This document shows, one piece after another, positions 19,021 to 28,172 of a DNA stretch of 39,143 bases (position 1 is its first letter; each line of letters begins with the position of its first letter). The position numbers were made by a program, and so were the translations under genes. The DNA is from an uncultured Rhodospirillaceae bacterium. Its GTDB lineage: Bacteria > Pseudomonadota > Alphaproteobacteria > Rhodospirillales > Magnetospirillaceae. Below the pieces are notes generated by a model. The model saw only the letters and a list, made by a program, of their open reading frames with translations. It was not told the DNA's origin and ran no database searches. The stretch spans positions 1 to 39,143 of the forward strand of contig CAJANL010000278.1 of the NCBI GenBank assembly GCA_903941105.1. The letters are read 5' to 3'.

Positions 19021-19491
19021 ATGTGGAAGTCCGTCACCATTGCCAGCCTGATGCTGTCGTCCGTGATTGCGGCCGGGGCGGCCCGTGCCGAAGAAATTGG
19101 GGCGGTATCCACCGTCTTCAAGATGCTTGGACCCAACGACAAGATCGTGATCGAGGCGTTCGACGACCCCAAGGTCGATGGCGTCACCTGCTATCTCAGC
19201 CGGGCCAAGAAGGGCGGTGTGTCGGGCGGGTTCGGGGTGGCGGAGGACCCTTCCGACGCCTCCATCGCCTGCCGCCAGGTCGGCCCCATCCGCATCAAGG
19301 ACAAGATCAAGGACGGCGAGGAGGTGTTCAGGAAGGACACTTCGTTCCTGTTCAAGACCTTGCAGGTAGTGCGGTTCCACGACCAGCGCCGCGACGTGCT
19401 GGTCTATCTGGTCTACAGCGACAAGATCATCGAAGGCTCGCCCAAGAACTCGCTGTCGGCGGTGGCGATCCAGAAGAACTGGGCCCCATGA
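19021..19491 (+). CDS. creA: CreA family periplasmic protein
   Basis: 156 residues from the ATG at 19021. An earlier in-frame ATG at 19012 abuts the GGGGAG motif, whereas 19021 has it nine bases upstream. A signal peptide ([21 protein letters not shown]) exports the protein. The mature sequence is strongly CreA-like: [56 protein letters not shown], and [20 protein letters not shown]. CreA is widespread, but its role is not well defined. Only one base separates its stop from the 532-residue gene downstream, so the two are probably co-translated. Confidence 0.93.
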   Translation: MWKSVTIASLMLSSVIAAGAARAEEIGAVSTVFKMLGPNDKIVIEAFDDPKVDGVTCYLSRAKKGGVSGGFGVAEDPSDASIACRQVGPIRIKDKIKDGEEVFRKDTSFLFKTLQVVRFHDQRRDVLVYLVYSDKIIEGSPKNSLSAVAIQKNWAP

Positions 19492-19492
19492 C

Positions 19493-21091
19493 ATGACTCT
19501 CGCCGCCGAACAGCGCCCACTCTACGACGAACTCATCAACCGGATTCCCACCCATGGCAACGCCGAGGTGCTGTCGCGCTATGTCGGTGCCGTGCTGCAC
19601 ACCCTGCTGCGGCGCCAGAGCGACATCCAGTTCCTCAGCGCCGTGGTCGACGCCTTCACCGAGGGGCTGGCCGGCCGCAGTTGGAGCCAGCAGCGCGACC
19701 TGGCGGCAGAGGTGATCGGCGTGGTGCTGGAGAAGCGGCCCGAGATATCCCTGGCCTGGCAGGCGGCCCATCCCGCCATGGCGGCGCTGCCGCCGCGCCG
19801 CCGCGCCGCCGACCGGATCGAACCGACCGCCGCCGCCCCGCCCGCCCCGCCGCCCTACGAATTCGCCGACTGCGAAGCAGTGGTGGCGGCCTATCTCGCC
19901 GAGGTGCTGGGGCAGCGCCTCGCGGTGTTCCAGGTGGCGACGCCGGACATGCCGTCGGTGTCGTTCTGCCATGACCGGCCGTTCTTCCTGTTCGCGCCGG
20001 CCTTCGCCGAGGTGGTCAAGGCCTTTGCCGGCGGGCCGTTGCTGGAGAACTGCCGCGTCGGGCTGGAGCGTCGCGTCTACCGTCACATCAGCCCCGAGGT
20101 GCTGGCCGACTCCCAGGCCTGCCGGGCGTTCCTCGACGGCAAACGCCCCGAGGTTTGGAAGATCATCTCCGAGCGACTGGCCAAGCTGGCGGCCGGCCAG
20201 AAGAACGGCGAGGCCAAGCTGGCCCAGACCATGACGCACGGCGGCGGGCCGGGATTCAAGGAGGTCGCGGTTCCCGAGACGCGGCCGCGGCTGTTCAACG
20301 TGCTGGGCGTCAAATTCCAGCTGGGAAGCGTCACCACCATGCGGACGGTGCGGGTCAAGCAGCGCGCCGCCGCCGAACTGGATCAGGGGGAAGGCGAGGC
20401 GCTGGGCCTGCTGGCCCGGCTGCGCTACATCGCCATCGAACATGGCCTGGAACTACCGCCGAGCGCCGATTTCCAAGTGCTGCGCACCCTGTTCGAATTC
20501 GACACCAAGCGCTTCCAGCAGGCCGCCCACGAGTTCTCCGCCCTGGCTGCCCACCCCGAGACGTCGCGCAAATACCTGTTCGAACGCCTGGCCTATCTCG
20601 ACCAAGCATTCAGCAGTCATCTCTCGGACATTCTAGTGGTAATGCTGTTTCGCGAGCACGGTAACCGTGGCTTCGATTTTGACGCACTTTACGATATTTG
20701 CGTCGGCACCGCCAAGGACCAGTCGGCCCTGGCCAACAAGCGGCCCTTCGTCCTGATGGAAGTGGCCCGCCGGCCGCGCGACCTTGCCTTTCAACTGCGC
20801 GAGGTGCTGCGCCGGCGCATGGATGACGGCGCCATCATCGCCGCCACCAAGGCGTTATGCGGCGTCTTCGCCCGCATGTCGCGCAGCCGCTTCGCCCACG
20901 AACTGGAAGCCGCCGAGGCGGTGGTGGCAGCCTTCCCGCTGGCCTTCGCCGGCGACCCCGACGAGCCAACGCTGACCGCCATCGGCCACCTAGTCTATGA
21001 GGCGATGACGGCGGACCACATCGACGTCGCGCAATGCGTCGTCAATGTCTCCGGCGCCTACCGCCGCGTCGGCCGCCGCAAGACGGGATAG
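19493..21091 (+). CDS. Uncharacterised 532-residue protein coupled to creA
   Basis: I do not recognise a family. No signal peptide or membrane segment is visible, so it is probably cytosolic. An N-terminal helical part (to about 95) is joined by a Pro/Ala/Arg linker (RRRAADRIEPTAAAPPAPPP, about 102-123) to a long, mostly helical body. The middle contains EVLGQRLAVFQVATPDMPSV and RLFNVLGVKFQLGS, and the C-terminal half has many leucine-rich helices (FERLAYLDQAFSSHLSDILV, RPRDLAFQLREVLRRRMDDG). Codon use fits the genome throughout except for an AT-richer patch near 20,610-20,705, which keeps the frame. Start ATG at 19493, one base after the creA stop. A shared hairpin follows the stop. Confidence 0.85.
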   Translation: MTLAAEQRPLYDELINRIPTHGNAEVLSRYVGAVLHTLLRRQSDIQFLSAVVDAFTEGLAGRSWSQQRDLAAEVIGVVLEKRPEISLAWQAAHPAMAALPPRRRAADRIEPTAAAPPAPPPYEFADCEAVVAAYLAEVLGQRLAVFQVATPDMPSVSFCHDRPFFLFAPAFAEVVKAFAGGPLLENCRVGLERRVYRHISPEVLADSQACRAFLDGKRPEVWKIISERLAKLAAGQKNGEAKLAQTMTHGGGPGFKEVAVPETRPRLFNVLGVKFQLGSVTTMRTVRVKQRAAAELDQGEGEALGLLARLRYIAIEHGLELPPSADFQVLRTLFEFDTKRFQQAAHEFSALAAHPETSRKYLFERLAYLDQAFSSHLSDILVVMLFREHGNRGFDFDALYDICVGTAKDQSALANKRPFVLMEVARRPRDLAFQLREVLRRRMDDGAIIAATKALCGVFARMSRSRFAHELEAAEAVVAAFPLAFAGDPDEPTLTAIGHLVYEAMTADHIDVAQCVVNVSGAYRRVGRRKTG

Positions 21092-21109
21092 ACGGACGGA
21101 CAATACTGC

Positions 21110-21138
21110 TGGAGCGCGGGCGGGACGCCCGCGCTCCA
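21110..21138. terminator. Long GC hairpin between convergent genes, probable bidirectional terminator
   Basis: TGGAGCGCGGGCG (21110-21122) pairs perfectly with CGCCCGCGCTCCA (21126-21138) around a three-base loop. It sits 19 bases after the 532-residue gene and 9 bases after the end of ppa read the other way. Neither side has a strong T tract, so efficiency is uncertain. Confidence 0.6.
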
Positions 21139-21147
21139 GGTTGCCGC

Positions 21148-21678
21148 CTACTTCTTCAAGGCCCGCTGAATGCCCGCCTCGATGGCCTGGGCCGCTTCCT
21201 CGGGGCCGCCCCAGCCGCGCAGCTCGACCCATTTGCCGGGTTCCAGGTCCTTGTAGTGGACGAAGAAATGCTCGATCTGGCTGACCAGGATCTTGGGTAG
21301 GTCGAGATAGCTCTCCACCCCGTCATAGAACGGATGCAGCTTGGCGTGCGGCACCGCCAGGATCTTTTCGTCGATGCCGGACTCGTCCTCCATCTTCAGC
21401 ACGCCGATGGGCCGCGAGCGCATCACCGCCCCCACCGCCACCGGGATACGGCCGACGACGCAGACGTCCACCGGATCGCCATCCTCGGACAGGGTGTGCG
21501 GCACGAAGCCGTAGTTGCACGGATAGTACATGGCGGTGTTGAGGAAGCGGTCCACGTACATGGCACCCGATTCCTTGCAGATCTCGTATTTCACCGGATC
21601 GCCGCGCAACGGGATCTCGACGATGACGTTGATGTCGAGGGGCGGGTTCTTGCCGATGGGAATCTTGCTGAGGTCCAT
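21148..21678 (-). CDS. ppa: Inorganic pyrophosphatase (family I)
   Basis: 176 residues, typical for a soluble bacterial family I enzyme. It splits pyrophosphate released by biosynthesis. The metal-binding signature EDGDPVDV, with D66, D68 and D71, is intact, as are the VEIPLRGDPVKYE start, YPCNYGFVPHTL and the C-terminal KILVSQIEHFFVHYKDLEPG region. It is last in a leftward run with ald (28 bases upstream) and ampG. A large hairpin at 21110-21138 follows. Confidence 0.97.
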   Translation of the reverse strand: MDLSKIPIGKNPPLDINVIVEIPLRGDPVKYEICKESGAMYVDRFLNTAMYYPCNYGFVPHTLSEDGDPVDVCVVGRIPVAVGAVMRSRPIGVLKMEDESGIDEKILAVPHAKLHPFYDGVESYLDLPKILVSQIEHFFVHYKDLEPGKWVELRGWGGPEEAAQAIEAGIQRALKK

Positions 21679-21706
21679 TGTGTTCGCTCTTTCCTTCGGG
21701 GGGAGG

Positions 21707-22822
21707 TTAGGACAAGGCGTCCTCGGGCGCCGTGAACGGCAGCCCCAGGGCGTGGGCGACGGCGGCGTGGGTGACGCGGCCGCGGTGGATGTTGAGGCCG
21801 GCGCGAAAATAGGCGTTTTCGCCGAGGGCCGCCATGTGCCCTTTGTCGGCCAGCGCCATGACGAAAGGCAGGGTGGCGTTGTTGAGGGCGAAGGCCGAGG
21901 TCCGCGCCACGGCGCCGGGCATGTTGGTGACGCAGTAATGCACCACCCCCTCCTCGACGAAGGTGGGGGCGGCGTGGGTGGTGGGACGCGAGGTCTCGAA
22001 ACAGCCGCCCTGGTCGATGGCCACGTCCACCACCACCGAGCCCTTACGCATGCCCGACAGCAGGGCGCGGCTGACCAGCCGGGGGGCGGCGGCGCCCGGC
22101 ACCAGCACGGCGCCGATCACCAGATCGGCCTCCAGCACATGCTGCTCGATACGTTCCATGGTGGCGTAGGCGGTGTGGATGCGGCCGCCGGATGCCTCGT
22201 CGATCTGGGCCAGCCGGGGCAGCGCCTTGTCCAGCACCACGACCACCGCACCCATGCCGACGGCGACCCTGGCGGCATTGCTGCCCACCACGCCGCCGCC
22301 CAGCACCGTCACCCGGGCAGGTGCGACGCCGGGGACGCCGCCCAGCAGCACCCCGGCGCCGCCTTGTTCCTTTTCGAGGCAATGGGCGCCGACCTGCACC
22401 GACATGCGCCCCGCCACCTCGGACATGGGCGCCAGCAGCGGCAGCCGGCCATAGGTGTCGGTCACCGTTTCATAGGCGATGGCGATGCAGCCCGAGGCCG
22501 CCAGGGCCTCGGTCTGGCGGCGGTCGGGGGCGAGATGCAGATAGGTGAACAACAGCTGGCCGTCGCGCAGCAGGGCGAATTCGGCCGGCTGCGGCTCCTT
22601 GACCTTGACGATCAGCTCGGCGGCGGCGAACACCTCGGCCGCCGAGCCCGCCACGGTGGCGCCGGCGGCGGTATAGGCGGCGTCGGAGCAGCCGATGCCC
22701 TCACCGGCCCCGGCCTCCACCACCACGGCATGGCCGTGATGCACCAGCTCGCGCACCGACCCCGGAGTCAGTCCGACGCGGTATTCGTGGGTCTTGATCT
22801 CGCGCGGGACGCCGATGCGCAT
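21707..22822 (-). CDS. ald: Alanine dehydrogenase
   Basis: 371 residues. The enzyme interconverts L-alanine with pyruvate, ammonia and NADH. The N-terminus MRIGVPREIKTHEYRVGLTP is the family start. VKVKEPQ (catalytic lysine), FTYLHLAPD (catalytic histidine), the LGGGVVGSNAARVA nucleotide loop and VAIDQGGCFETSRPTTH are all present. The ribosome site AAAGGG is seven bases ahead. It is placed between ampG and ppa on the same strand, 59 and 28 bases away. Coupling alanine breakdown to muropeptide import is plausible because recycled peptides release alanine, but that is inference. Confidence 0.96.
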   Translation of the reverse strand: MRIGVPREIKTHEYRVGLTPGSVRELVHHGHAVVVEAGAGEGIGCSDAAYTAAGATVAGSAAEVFAAAELIVKVKEPQPAEFALLRDGQLLFTYLHLAPDRRQTEALAASGCIAIAYETVTDTYGRLPLLAPMSEVAGRMSVQVGAHCLEKEQGGAGVLLGGVPGVAPARVTVLGGGVVGSNAARVAVGMGAVVVVLDKALPRLAQIDEASGGRIHTAYATMERIEQHVLEADLVIGAVLVPGAAAPRLVSRALLSGMRKGSVVVDVAIDQGGCFETSRPTTHAAPTFVEEGVVHYCVTNMPGAVARTSAFALNNATLPFVMALADKGHMAALGENAYFRAGLNIHRGRVTHAAVAHALGLPFTAPEDALS

Positions 22823-22881
22823 CGCCTGCCCTTTGGAATGGTTCCGAATGGAGAATGGACCCTCGCTTGGGCCAAATCAAC

Positions 22882-24204
22882 CTACGTGGCTGCAACCGGG
22901 GCCGGCTGTTTGCGCATCATCCACAGCAGCAGCAGCAGTGCCGGCACGGTGACCACGGTGGTGAACAGGAAGAAGTCGACCCAGCCGAACATGTCGGCGA
23001 GCTTGCCGCTGGCCGAGGCGAACAGGGTACGGCCGACGGCGGTCAGGGAGGACAGCAGGGCGTACTGGGTGGCGGTGTAGGCGACGTTGCACAGCCCGGA
23101 GATATAGGCCACCAGGGCCGCCCCCGCCATGCCGGCGGTCAGGTTCTCGGCGAAGACGCACAGCGCCAGCGCCGGCACGCTGTGGCCGGCCATGGCCTGG
23201 ACGACATAGAACAGGTTGCCCGCCGACTGCAGCACGCCGAACAGCAGCAGCGCCCGCATGACCCCCAGCCGGCTCACCAGGGCACCGCCGATCAGGCTGC
23301 CGAGGATGGTGGCGACGAAGCCGAAGATCTTGCTGACGAAGGCGATCTCGTCGAGACGGAAGCCCAGCTCGATGTAAAGGGTGTTGGCCATGGCGCCGGC
23401 CATCGCCTCGCCCAGCTTGTAGCCGATGACGAACAGCAGCACCGCGATCCAGCCCGGCCGCGCCATGAAGTCGGCGAAGGGGCACACCACCGCGCCGTAA
23501 AGCCAGGCCAGAGTCTTGGCCAACGCTCCCTTGAGATGCGGCCGGTGGAGCAGGAAGTCGGCGGCGCGGGCCTCGCGCTCGATGGTGGCGGCCGAAACCC
23601 TGACCGTCGGCTCGGGGCCGAACAGGAACACCAGCATGCCCACCGACAGCAAGGCCGCCATGGTGGCATAGGCGGCGAACCAGCCCACCCACTGGGCGAC
23701 GAACAGGGCGCCGGCACCGGCGGCCAGCATGGCGATGCGATAGCCCGCCTGGACCGCGCCGGCTCCCGGCCCCTGGGTCTCCTCGTCGAGCAGCTCGACC
23801 CGGTAGGCGTCGATGACGATGTCCTGGCTGGCCGACAGGAAGGCCACCGCCAGGGCCAGCATGGCGGTCCGCATCAGGTCCTGGGCGGGATCACCGGCTC
23901 CCAGCGCCAGGATGCAGCCGATCAGCAAGACCTGGATGGTCAGGCCCCAGGCGCGGCGGCGCCCCAGCAGCCGGCTGAGCAGGGGCAGCGGCATGCGGTC
24001 GATGATGGGCGACCACAGGAATTTCAGGGCATAGGGCGTTCCCACCAGGGCGAAGACGCCGATGGCGGTGCGGCTGACGCCCTCGCTCTTCAGCCACGCC
24101 GACAGGGTGGAGAATGTCAGCAGCAACGGCAGGCCGCTGGAGAAGCCCAGGGCCAGCACCATCAGCACGCGGCGGTCGAGATAGGCGGCGAAGGTTCGAT
24201 ACAT
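22882..24204 (-). CDS. ampG: AmpG-like muropeptide permease (MFS)
   Basis: 440 residues of the major facilitator superfamily with about 12 membrane segments. AmpG imports GlcNAc-anhydroMurNAc peptides for cell-wall recycling. Family stretches visible are LALGFSSGLPLLLTFSTLSA near the start, GTPYALKFLWSPIIDR, LSASQDIVIDAYRVELL and CNVAYTATQYALLSSLTA near the end. It is the first gene of the ampG-ald-ppa run. It is divergent from the PBP-PAS kinase, with about 110 bases between them. The exact substrate cannot be read from sequence. Confidence 0.9.
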   Translation of the reverse strand: MYRTFAAYLDRRVLMVLALGFSSGLPLLLTFSTLSAWLKSEGVSRTAIGVFALVGTPYALKFLWSPIIDRMPLPLLSRLLGRRRAWGLTIQVLLIGCILALGAGDPAQDLMRTAMLALAVAFLSASQDIVIDAYRVELLDEETQGPGAGAVQAGYRIAMLAAGAGALFVAQWVGWFAAYATMAALLSVGMLVFLFGPEPTVRVSAATIEREARAADFLLHRPHLKGALAKTLAWLYGAVVCPFADFMARPGWIAVLLFVIGYKLGEAMAGAMANTLYIELGFRLDEIAFVSKIFGFVATILGSLIGGALVSRLGVMRALLLFGVLQSAGNLFYVVQAMAGHSVPALALCVFAENLTAGMAGAALVAYISGLCNVAYTATQYALLSSLTAVGRTLFASASGKLADMFGWVDFFLFTTVVTVPALLLLLWMMRKQPAPVAAT

Positions 24205-24313
24205 GGCGCCACTCTAACGCCAAACCCATCCCGATTCGTTAACGCGACATGGCCTATGCCACCACCATCGTTTGGATTATGATGCCCGGCACAGGAACGG
24301 TTGGGCGACGGGG

Positions 24314-26314
24314 ATGGACGACAGCGGGCGCTCTCGCCCAACGCTAAGGTTGCCGGAGACGCTGGCTCGCTTGGTGCGCGCCGCAGTGTCTATGGCTGTT
24401 GCCCTGCTGCTGTCGCAGGCAGCGCCGGCCTCCGCCGATCCCAGTTCCATCACCGTGGTGCTCGACGACAACTACCCGCCCTATATCTTCCGCGACGAGA
24501 TGGGCGAACTTCAGGGCATTCTCAAGGACGGCTGGGCGCTGTGGTCCAGCCGCACCGGCGTCGCGGTGCGGCTGGAGGGGCTCGACTGGGGCGAGGCGCT
24601 GCGCCGCTTCAATGCCGGCGAGGCCGACGTCATCGACACCATCTTCCGCACCGAAGCGCGCGAGAAGATCTACGACTTCTCGGCGCCCTACGCCACCATC
24701 GACGTCCCCATCTTCTTCAATGCCGAGCTGTCGGGCATTTCCGATGCGGCGACGCTGCATGGGTTCACCGTCGGCGTCAAGGATGGCGACGCCTGCATCG
24801 ACTTCCTGGGGGCACGGCACATCGACAGTTTCCGCCGCTTCGGCAGCTACGAGGCGCTGGTGGAGGCGGCCGGGCGCGGTGAGGTCAAGGTGTTCTGCAT
24901 CGACAAGCCGCCGGCCGCCTATTTCCTGATGAAGAAGGGCCTGGACGACCGCTTCCGGGCCTCGCCGCCGCTCTATACCGGCCGGTTCCATCGCGCCGTG
25001 CTCAAGGGCAACGACGACATGCGGCAACTGGTCGAGCACGGCTTCGCCGTCATCTCGACCGCCGAATGGCGCACCATCGAGGAGCGTTGGCTGGGGCAGG
25101 CCTTCAGCCGCCTGGAAGCCGAAGAACTGCGCAATACCGCCAGGGCCGTCGTGATGGGGGGCGGGCTGCTGGCACTGGCTCTGCTGGCCTGGGTGTGGGC
25201 GCTCCGCCGACAGGTCGCCGCCCGGACGCAGGCACTGGCGGCCAGCGAGAAGCGCTTCCGCACCATCTTCGACGACATCAACGACGCCATCTTCATCCAT
25301 GACGTCGACAGCGGCGCCATCCTGATGACCAACCGGCGCGCTTCGGAAATGTATGGTTGGGAGGCCGGGAAACTGCGCGGCCTGACCACCGGTGACCTCA
25401 GCGAGGGCGGCCCGCTCTATGGCCAGGCCGAGGCCATGCAGTGGATCCGCCGCTCGGTGGAGGGCCCGCAGGTGTTCGAATGGCACGCGCGCCACAAGAG
25501 CGGCCGCCTGTTCTGGGTCGAGGTGGCGCTTCGCCGCGCCGCCATCGACCACGGCGAGCGGGTGCTGGTGGTGGTCCGCGACATCAGCGACCGCAAGGAA
25601 GCCGCCGAGGCGCTCAACCACAGCATCGCCGCGCTGACCCGGTCCAATGCCGACCTCGAACGGTTCGCCTATGCCGCCTCGCATGACCTGCGCGAGCCGC
25701 TGAACACGGTGGTGCGCTACAGCCAGCTGATCGAGCATCGCTACGCCGGCCGCCTCGACGCCGACGCCGACGAATTCATCGGCTTCATGGTGCGCGGCGC
25801 CAAGCAGATGCTGCGGCTGGTGGGGGGGCTGCTGGAATTCTCGCGCATCGAGGGGGGCGGCCGCCAATTCACCGCGGTGGACGCCAACCGCGCCCTGGCC
25901 ATCGCCCTCGACAATCTGAGCGACGTCATCCAGACCAGCGGCGCCAAGGTCACCGCCGACCACCTGCCGACGGTGACGGTCGACGAGGTCCAACTGGCGC
26001 AACTACTGCAGAACCTGATCGGCAACGCCATCAAGTACCGCTCCCCCGACCGCGCGCCGGTGGTGACCGTGTCGGCGGAACGGACCTCGGACAGGTGGGA
26101 ATTCCGGGTGGCCGACAACGGCATCGGCATCGACCCCGACTACCGCGATCAGGTCTTCGTCATCTTCAAACGCCTCCATACCAAGCACGCCATTCCCGGC
26201 GAGGGCATCGGCCTGGCCCTGTGCCAGCGCATCGTCGAGCGTCACGGCGGCCGCATCTGGGTCGAGGCAGCGCCGGTCGAAGGGACCGTGTTCCACTTCA
26301 CCCTCGGCGGCTGA
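24314..26314 (+). CDS. Hybrid periplasmic-binding-domain / PAS sensor histidine kinase
   Basis: 666 residues from the ATG at 24314; a TTG at 24272 would lengthen it by 14 residues. A signal-like segment (VSMAVALLLSQAAPASA) is followed by a family 3 solute-binding domain (about 45-270: VVLDDNYPPYIFRDEMGEL then GIL, and ADVIDTIFRTEAREKIYDFS). A membrane segment (VVMGGGLLALALLAWVWAL) comes next, then PAS/PAC (FRTIFDDINDAIFIH to VVVRDISDRKEA), HisKA with the acceptor in ASHDLREPLNTVV near residue 457, and HATPase with NLIGNAIKYRS, VADNGIGIDPDY and GEGIGLALCQRIVERHGG. It is fully equipped and probably senses a small amine or amino acid. No response regulator is adjacent. Confidence 0.93.
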   Translation: MDDSGRSRPTLRLPETLARLVRAAVSMAVALLLSQAAPASADPSSITVVLDDNYPPYIFRDEMGELQGILKDGWALWSSRTGVAVRLEGLDWGEALRRFNAGEADVIDTIFRTEAREKIYDFSAPYATIDVPIFFNAELSGISDAATLHGFTVGVKDGDACIDFLGARHIDSFRRFGSYEALVEAAGRGEVKVFCIDKPPAAYFLMKKGLDDRFRASPPLYTGRFHRAVLKGNDDMRQLVEHGFAVISTAEWRTIEERWLGQAFSRLEAEELRNTARAVVMGGGLLALALLAWVWALRRQVAARTQALAASEKRFRTIFDDINDAIFIHDVDSGAILMTNRRASEMYGWEAGKLRGLTTGDLSEGGPLYGQAEAMQWIRRSVEGPQVFEWHARHKSGRLFWVEVALRRAAIDHGERVLVVVRDISDRKEAAEALNHSIAALTRSNADLERFAYAASHDLREPLNTVVRYSQLIEHRYAGRLDADADEFIGFMVRGAKQMLRLVGGLLEFSRIEGGGRQFTAVDANRALAIALDNLSDVIQTSGAKVTADHLPTVTVDEVQLAQLLQNLIGNAIKYRSPDRAPVVTVSAERTSDRWEFRVADNGIGIDPDYRDQVFVIFKRLHTKHAIPGEGIGLALCQRIVERHGGRIWVEAAPVEGTVFHFTLGG

Positions 26315-26347
26315 AGGGGCGTAATGCCACCCTGTCGCGCTCTCCCC

Positions 26348-26376
26348 TTGCCCCCGGGCTCGGCTACAGGTATGAC
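26348..26376 (+). promoter_or_regulatory. Candidate promoter for accA, start site at the start codon
   Basis: TTGCCC (26348-26353), a 17-base spacer and TATGAC (26371-26376) each match four of six consensus bases. The distance to the accA ATG (26385) is only eight bases, which would place the first transcribed base at or within two bases of the start codon. Confidence 0.4.
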
Positions 26377-26384
26377 TTCGGCCC

Positions 26385-27335
26385 ATGCATATCCTTGATT
26401 TTGAAAAGCCCGTCGCCGAGCTCGAGGGCAAGATCGAGGAGCTGAGGCACCTCTCGGACGGTGGCGATGTCAACATCGTCGACGAGGTGGGCAAGCTCCA
26501 GGCCAAGGTCGACAAGCTGCTGCGGTCGACTTACGCCAAGCTCACGCCGTGGCAAAAGACCCAGGTGGCCCGCCACCCGGATCGGCCGCACGCGCTCGAC
26601 TACATCAAAGCCCTCATCGAGGACTTCACACCTTTGGCCGGCGATCGCCTGTTCGGCGAGGATCGCGCCATCGTCGGCGGACTGGGACGCTTTCGCGGCC
26701 AGTCGGTGATGGTGATCGGCAACGAGAAGGGCAGCGATACCGAAAGCCGCATCCGGCACAATTTCGGCATGGCCAAGCCCGAGGGCTACCGCAAGGCCCG
26801 CCGGCTGATGGAGATGGCCGACCAGTTCCGCATCCCCGTCGTCACCCTGGTGGACACCGCCGGCGCCTATCCCGGCGTCGAGGCCGAGGCGCGCGGCCAG
26901 GCCGAGGCCATCGCGCGCTCCATCGAGACCTGCCTCGACATCCGGGTGCCGCTGGTGACGGTGATCATCGGCGAGGGCGGATCGGGCGGCGCCATCGCGC
27001 TGGCCTCGGCCAGCACGGTGCTGATGCTGGAGCACGCCATCTACTCGGTGATCAGCCCCGAGGGCTGCGCCTCCATCCTGTGGCGCTCGGGCGACAACGC
27101 CAAGGACGCCGCCGAGGCCCTCAAGCTCACCGCCCAGGATCTGCACAAGCTGGGCGTCATCGATCAGGTGGTGCCCGAGCCACTGGGCGGCGCCCACCGC
27201 AACCCCGAACTGACCTTCCAGACCCTGGCCATGTCGCTGGACGCCGCCTTGCGCGAGCTGTCGGGCACCGAGGGTGGCGTGCTGCGGGCACGGCGGCGCG
27301 ACAAGTTCCTGGAGATGGGCCGGACCCTGGCATGA
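26385..27335 (+). CDS. accA: Acetyl-CoA carboxylase carboxyltransferase, alpha subunit
   Basis: 316 residues, standard length. With AccD it moves CO2 from biotin carrier to acetyl-CoA, the first step of fatty acid synthesis. The start [20 protein letters not shown] is the conserved one. The core has [37 protein letters not shown] and [17 protein letters not shown], with the oxyanion glycines intact. No Shine-Dalgarno is seen ahead of the ATG. The stop overlaps the next gene as ATGA, so accA and the glycosyltransferase are probably translated together. Confidence 0.97.
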   Translation: MHILDFEKPVAELEGKIEELRHLSDGGDVNIVDEVGKLQAKVDKLLRSTYAKLTPWQKTQVARHPDRPHALDYIKALIEDFTPLAGDRLFGEDRAIVGGLGRFRGQSVMVIGNEKGSDTESRIRHNFGMAKPEGYRKARRLMEMADQFRIPVVTLVDTAGAYPGVEAEARGQAEAIARSIETCLDIRVPLVTVIIGEGGSGGAIALASASTVLMLEHAIYSVISPEGCASILWRSGDNAKDAAEALKLTAQDLHKLGVIDQVVPEPLGGAHRNPELTFQTLAMSLDAALRELSGTEGGVLRARRRDKFLEMGRTLA

Positions 27336-28048
27336 TCGAGGTTTCCGTCGTCGTTCCGGTCAAGAATGAGGCCGACAACATCCTGCCCCTGGTATCGGAG
27401 GTGGCGGCAGCGCTAGCCGGCAAGGCCGAGTTCGAGGTGGTCTATGTCGACGACGGCTCCGACGACGCGACACCGGCCCGGCTGGCCGAGGCGGCCAAAA
27501 GCTTCCCCTTTTTCCGCAGCGTCCGCCACCGGGCCTCGTGCGGCCAGAGCCAGGCGGTGGCCACCGGCGTCCGCCACGCCCGCGGCCTGCTGATCGCCAC
27601 CCTGGACGGCGACGGCCAGAACGACCCCGCCGACCTGCCGGCCATGCTGGAGCGCTGGCGGTCGTTGGCCGACCGCGACCGGGTAATGATCTCGGGCTGG
27701 CGCGCCAAGCGCCAGGACAACGGCCTGCGCCGCCTGTCGTCGAAGGTGGCCAACGGGGTGCGTTCCGGCATGCTGAAGGACGACGCGCCCGATTCCGGCT
27801 CCGGCATCAAGCTGCTGCCGCGCGCCCTGTTCCTCGACCTGCCGCGCTTCGACCACATGCACCGCTTCATGGCGGCCTTGGTGAAGCGGGCCGGCGGACG
27901 GGTGGAGTGGATCAAGGTCAACCACCGCCCGCGCGAACGCGGTGTCTCGAAATACGGCCTGTGGAACCGACTGGGGGTCGGCATCGTCGACCTGATCGGC
28001 GTCATGTGGCTGATGCGCCGCGCCCGCAATCCTGTGGTGGACGAGTGA
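27332..28048 (+). CDS. Family 2 glycosyltransferase, polyprenyl-phosphate mannose synthase-like
   Basis: 238 residues from the ATG that overlaps the accA stop. GT-A fold: [18 protein letters not shown] at the start, [17 protein letters not shown] for the nucleotide, and the acidic [17 protein letters not shown] that holds the metal. [11 protein letters not shown] and [18 protein letters not shown] match the dolichyl/polyprenyl-phosphate sugar synthase group. It has the catalytic domain with one hydrophobic stretch near the end ([15 protein letters not shown]) and no large membrane C-terminus. A role in lipid-linked sugar transfer for envelope glycans is inferred from family only. Confidence 0.88.
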   Translation: MIEVSVVVPVKNEADNILPLVSEVAAALAGKAEFEVVYVDDGSDDATPARLAEAAKSFPFFRSVRHRASCGQSQAVATGVRHARGLLIATLDGDGQNDPADLPAMLERWRSLADRDRVMISGWRAKRQDNGLRRLSSKVANGVRSGMLKDDAPDSGSGIKLLPRALFLDLPRFDHMHRFMAALVKRAGGRVEWIKVNHRPRERGVSKYGLWNRLGVGIVDLIGVMWLMRRARNPVVDE

Positions 28049-28063
28049 CGCCGGCTCGGGAGC

Positions 28064-28106
28064 CCCCCTTCGAGATGGCCGCTCCGCAGCCTCCTCAGGG
28101 TGGGGC
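28064..28106. repeat. Degenerate REP-like palindromic repeat
   Basis: The stretch CCCTTCGAGATGGCCGC (28065-28082), then TCC, GCAGCC and TCCTCAGGGTGGGG resembles a palindromic repeat common in alphaproteobacteria, in which GGCCGC and GCGGCC flank a short loop. One pair in the inner stem is lost here. It lies between the glycosyltransferase and TVP38 genes. Identification is from memory of the repeat type. Confidence 0.4.
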
Positions 28107-28172
28107 AACCCTCCCGGACAACCGTCCCATCCCGAGAAGCGCCAAGGGCGCGTCGCGTAGGATGGCTCGCCG

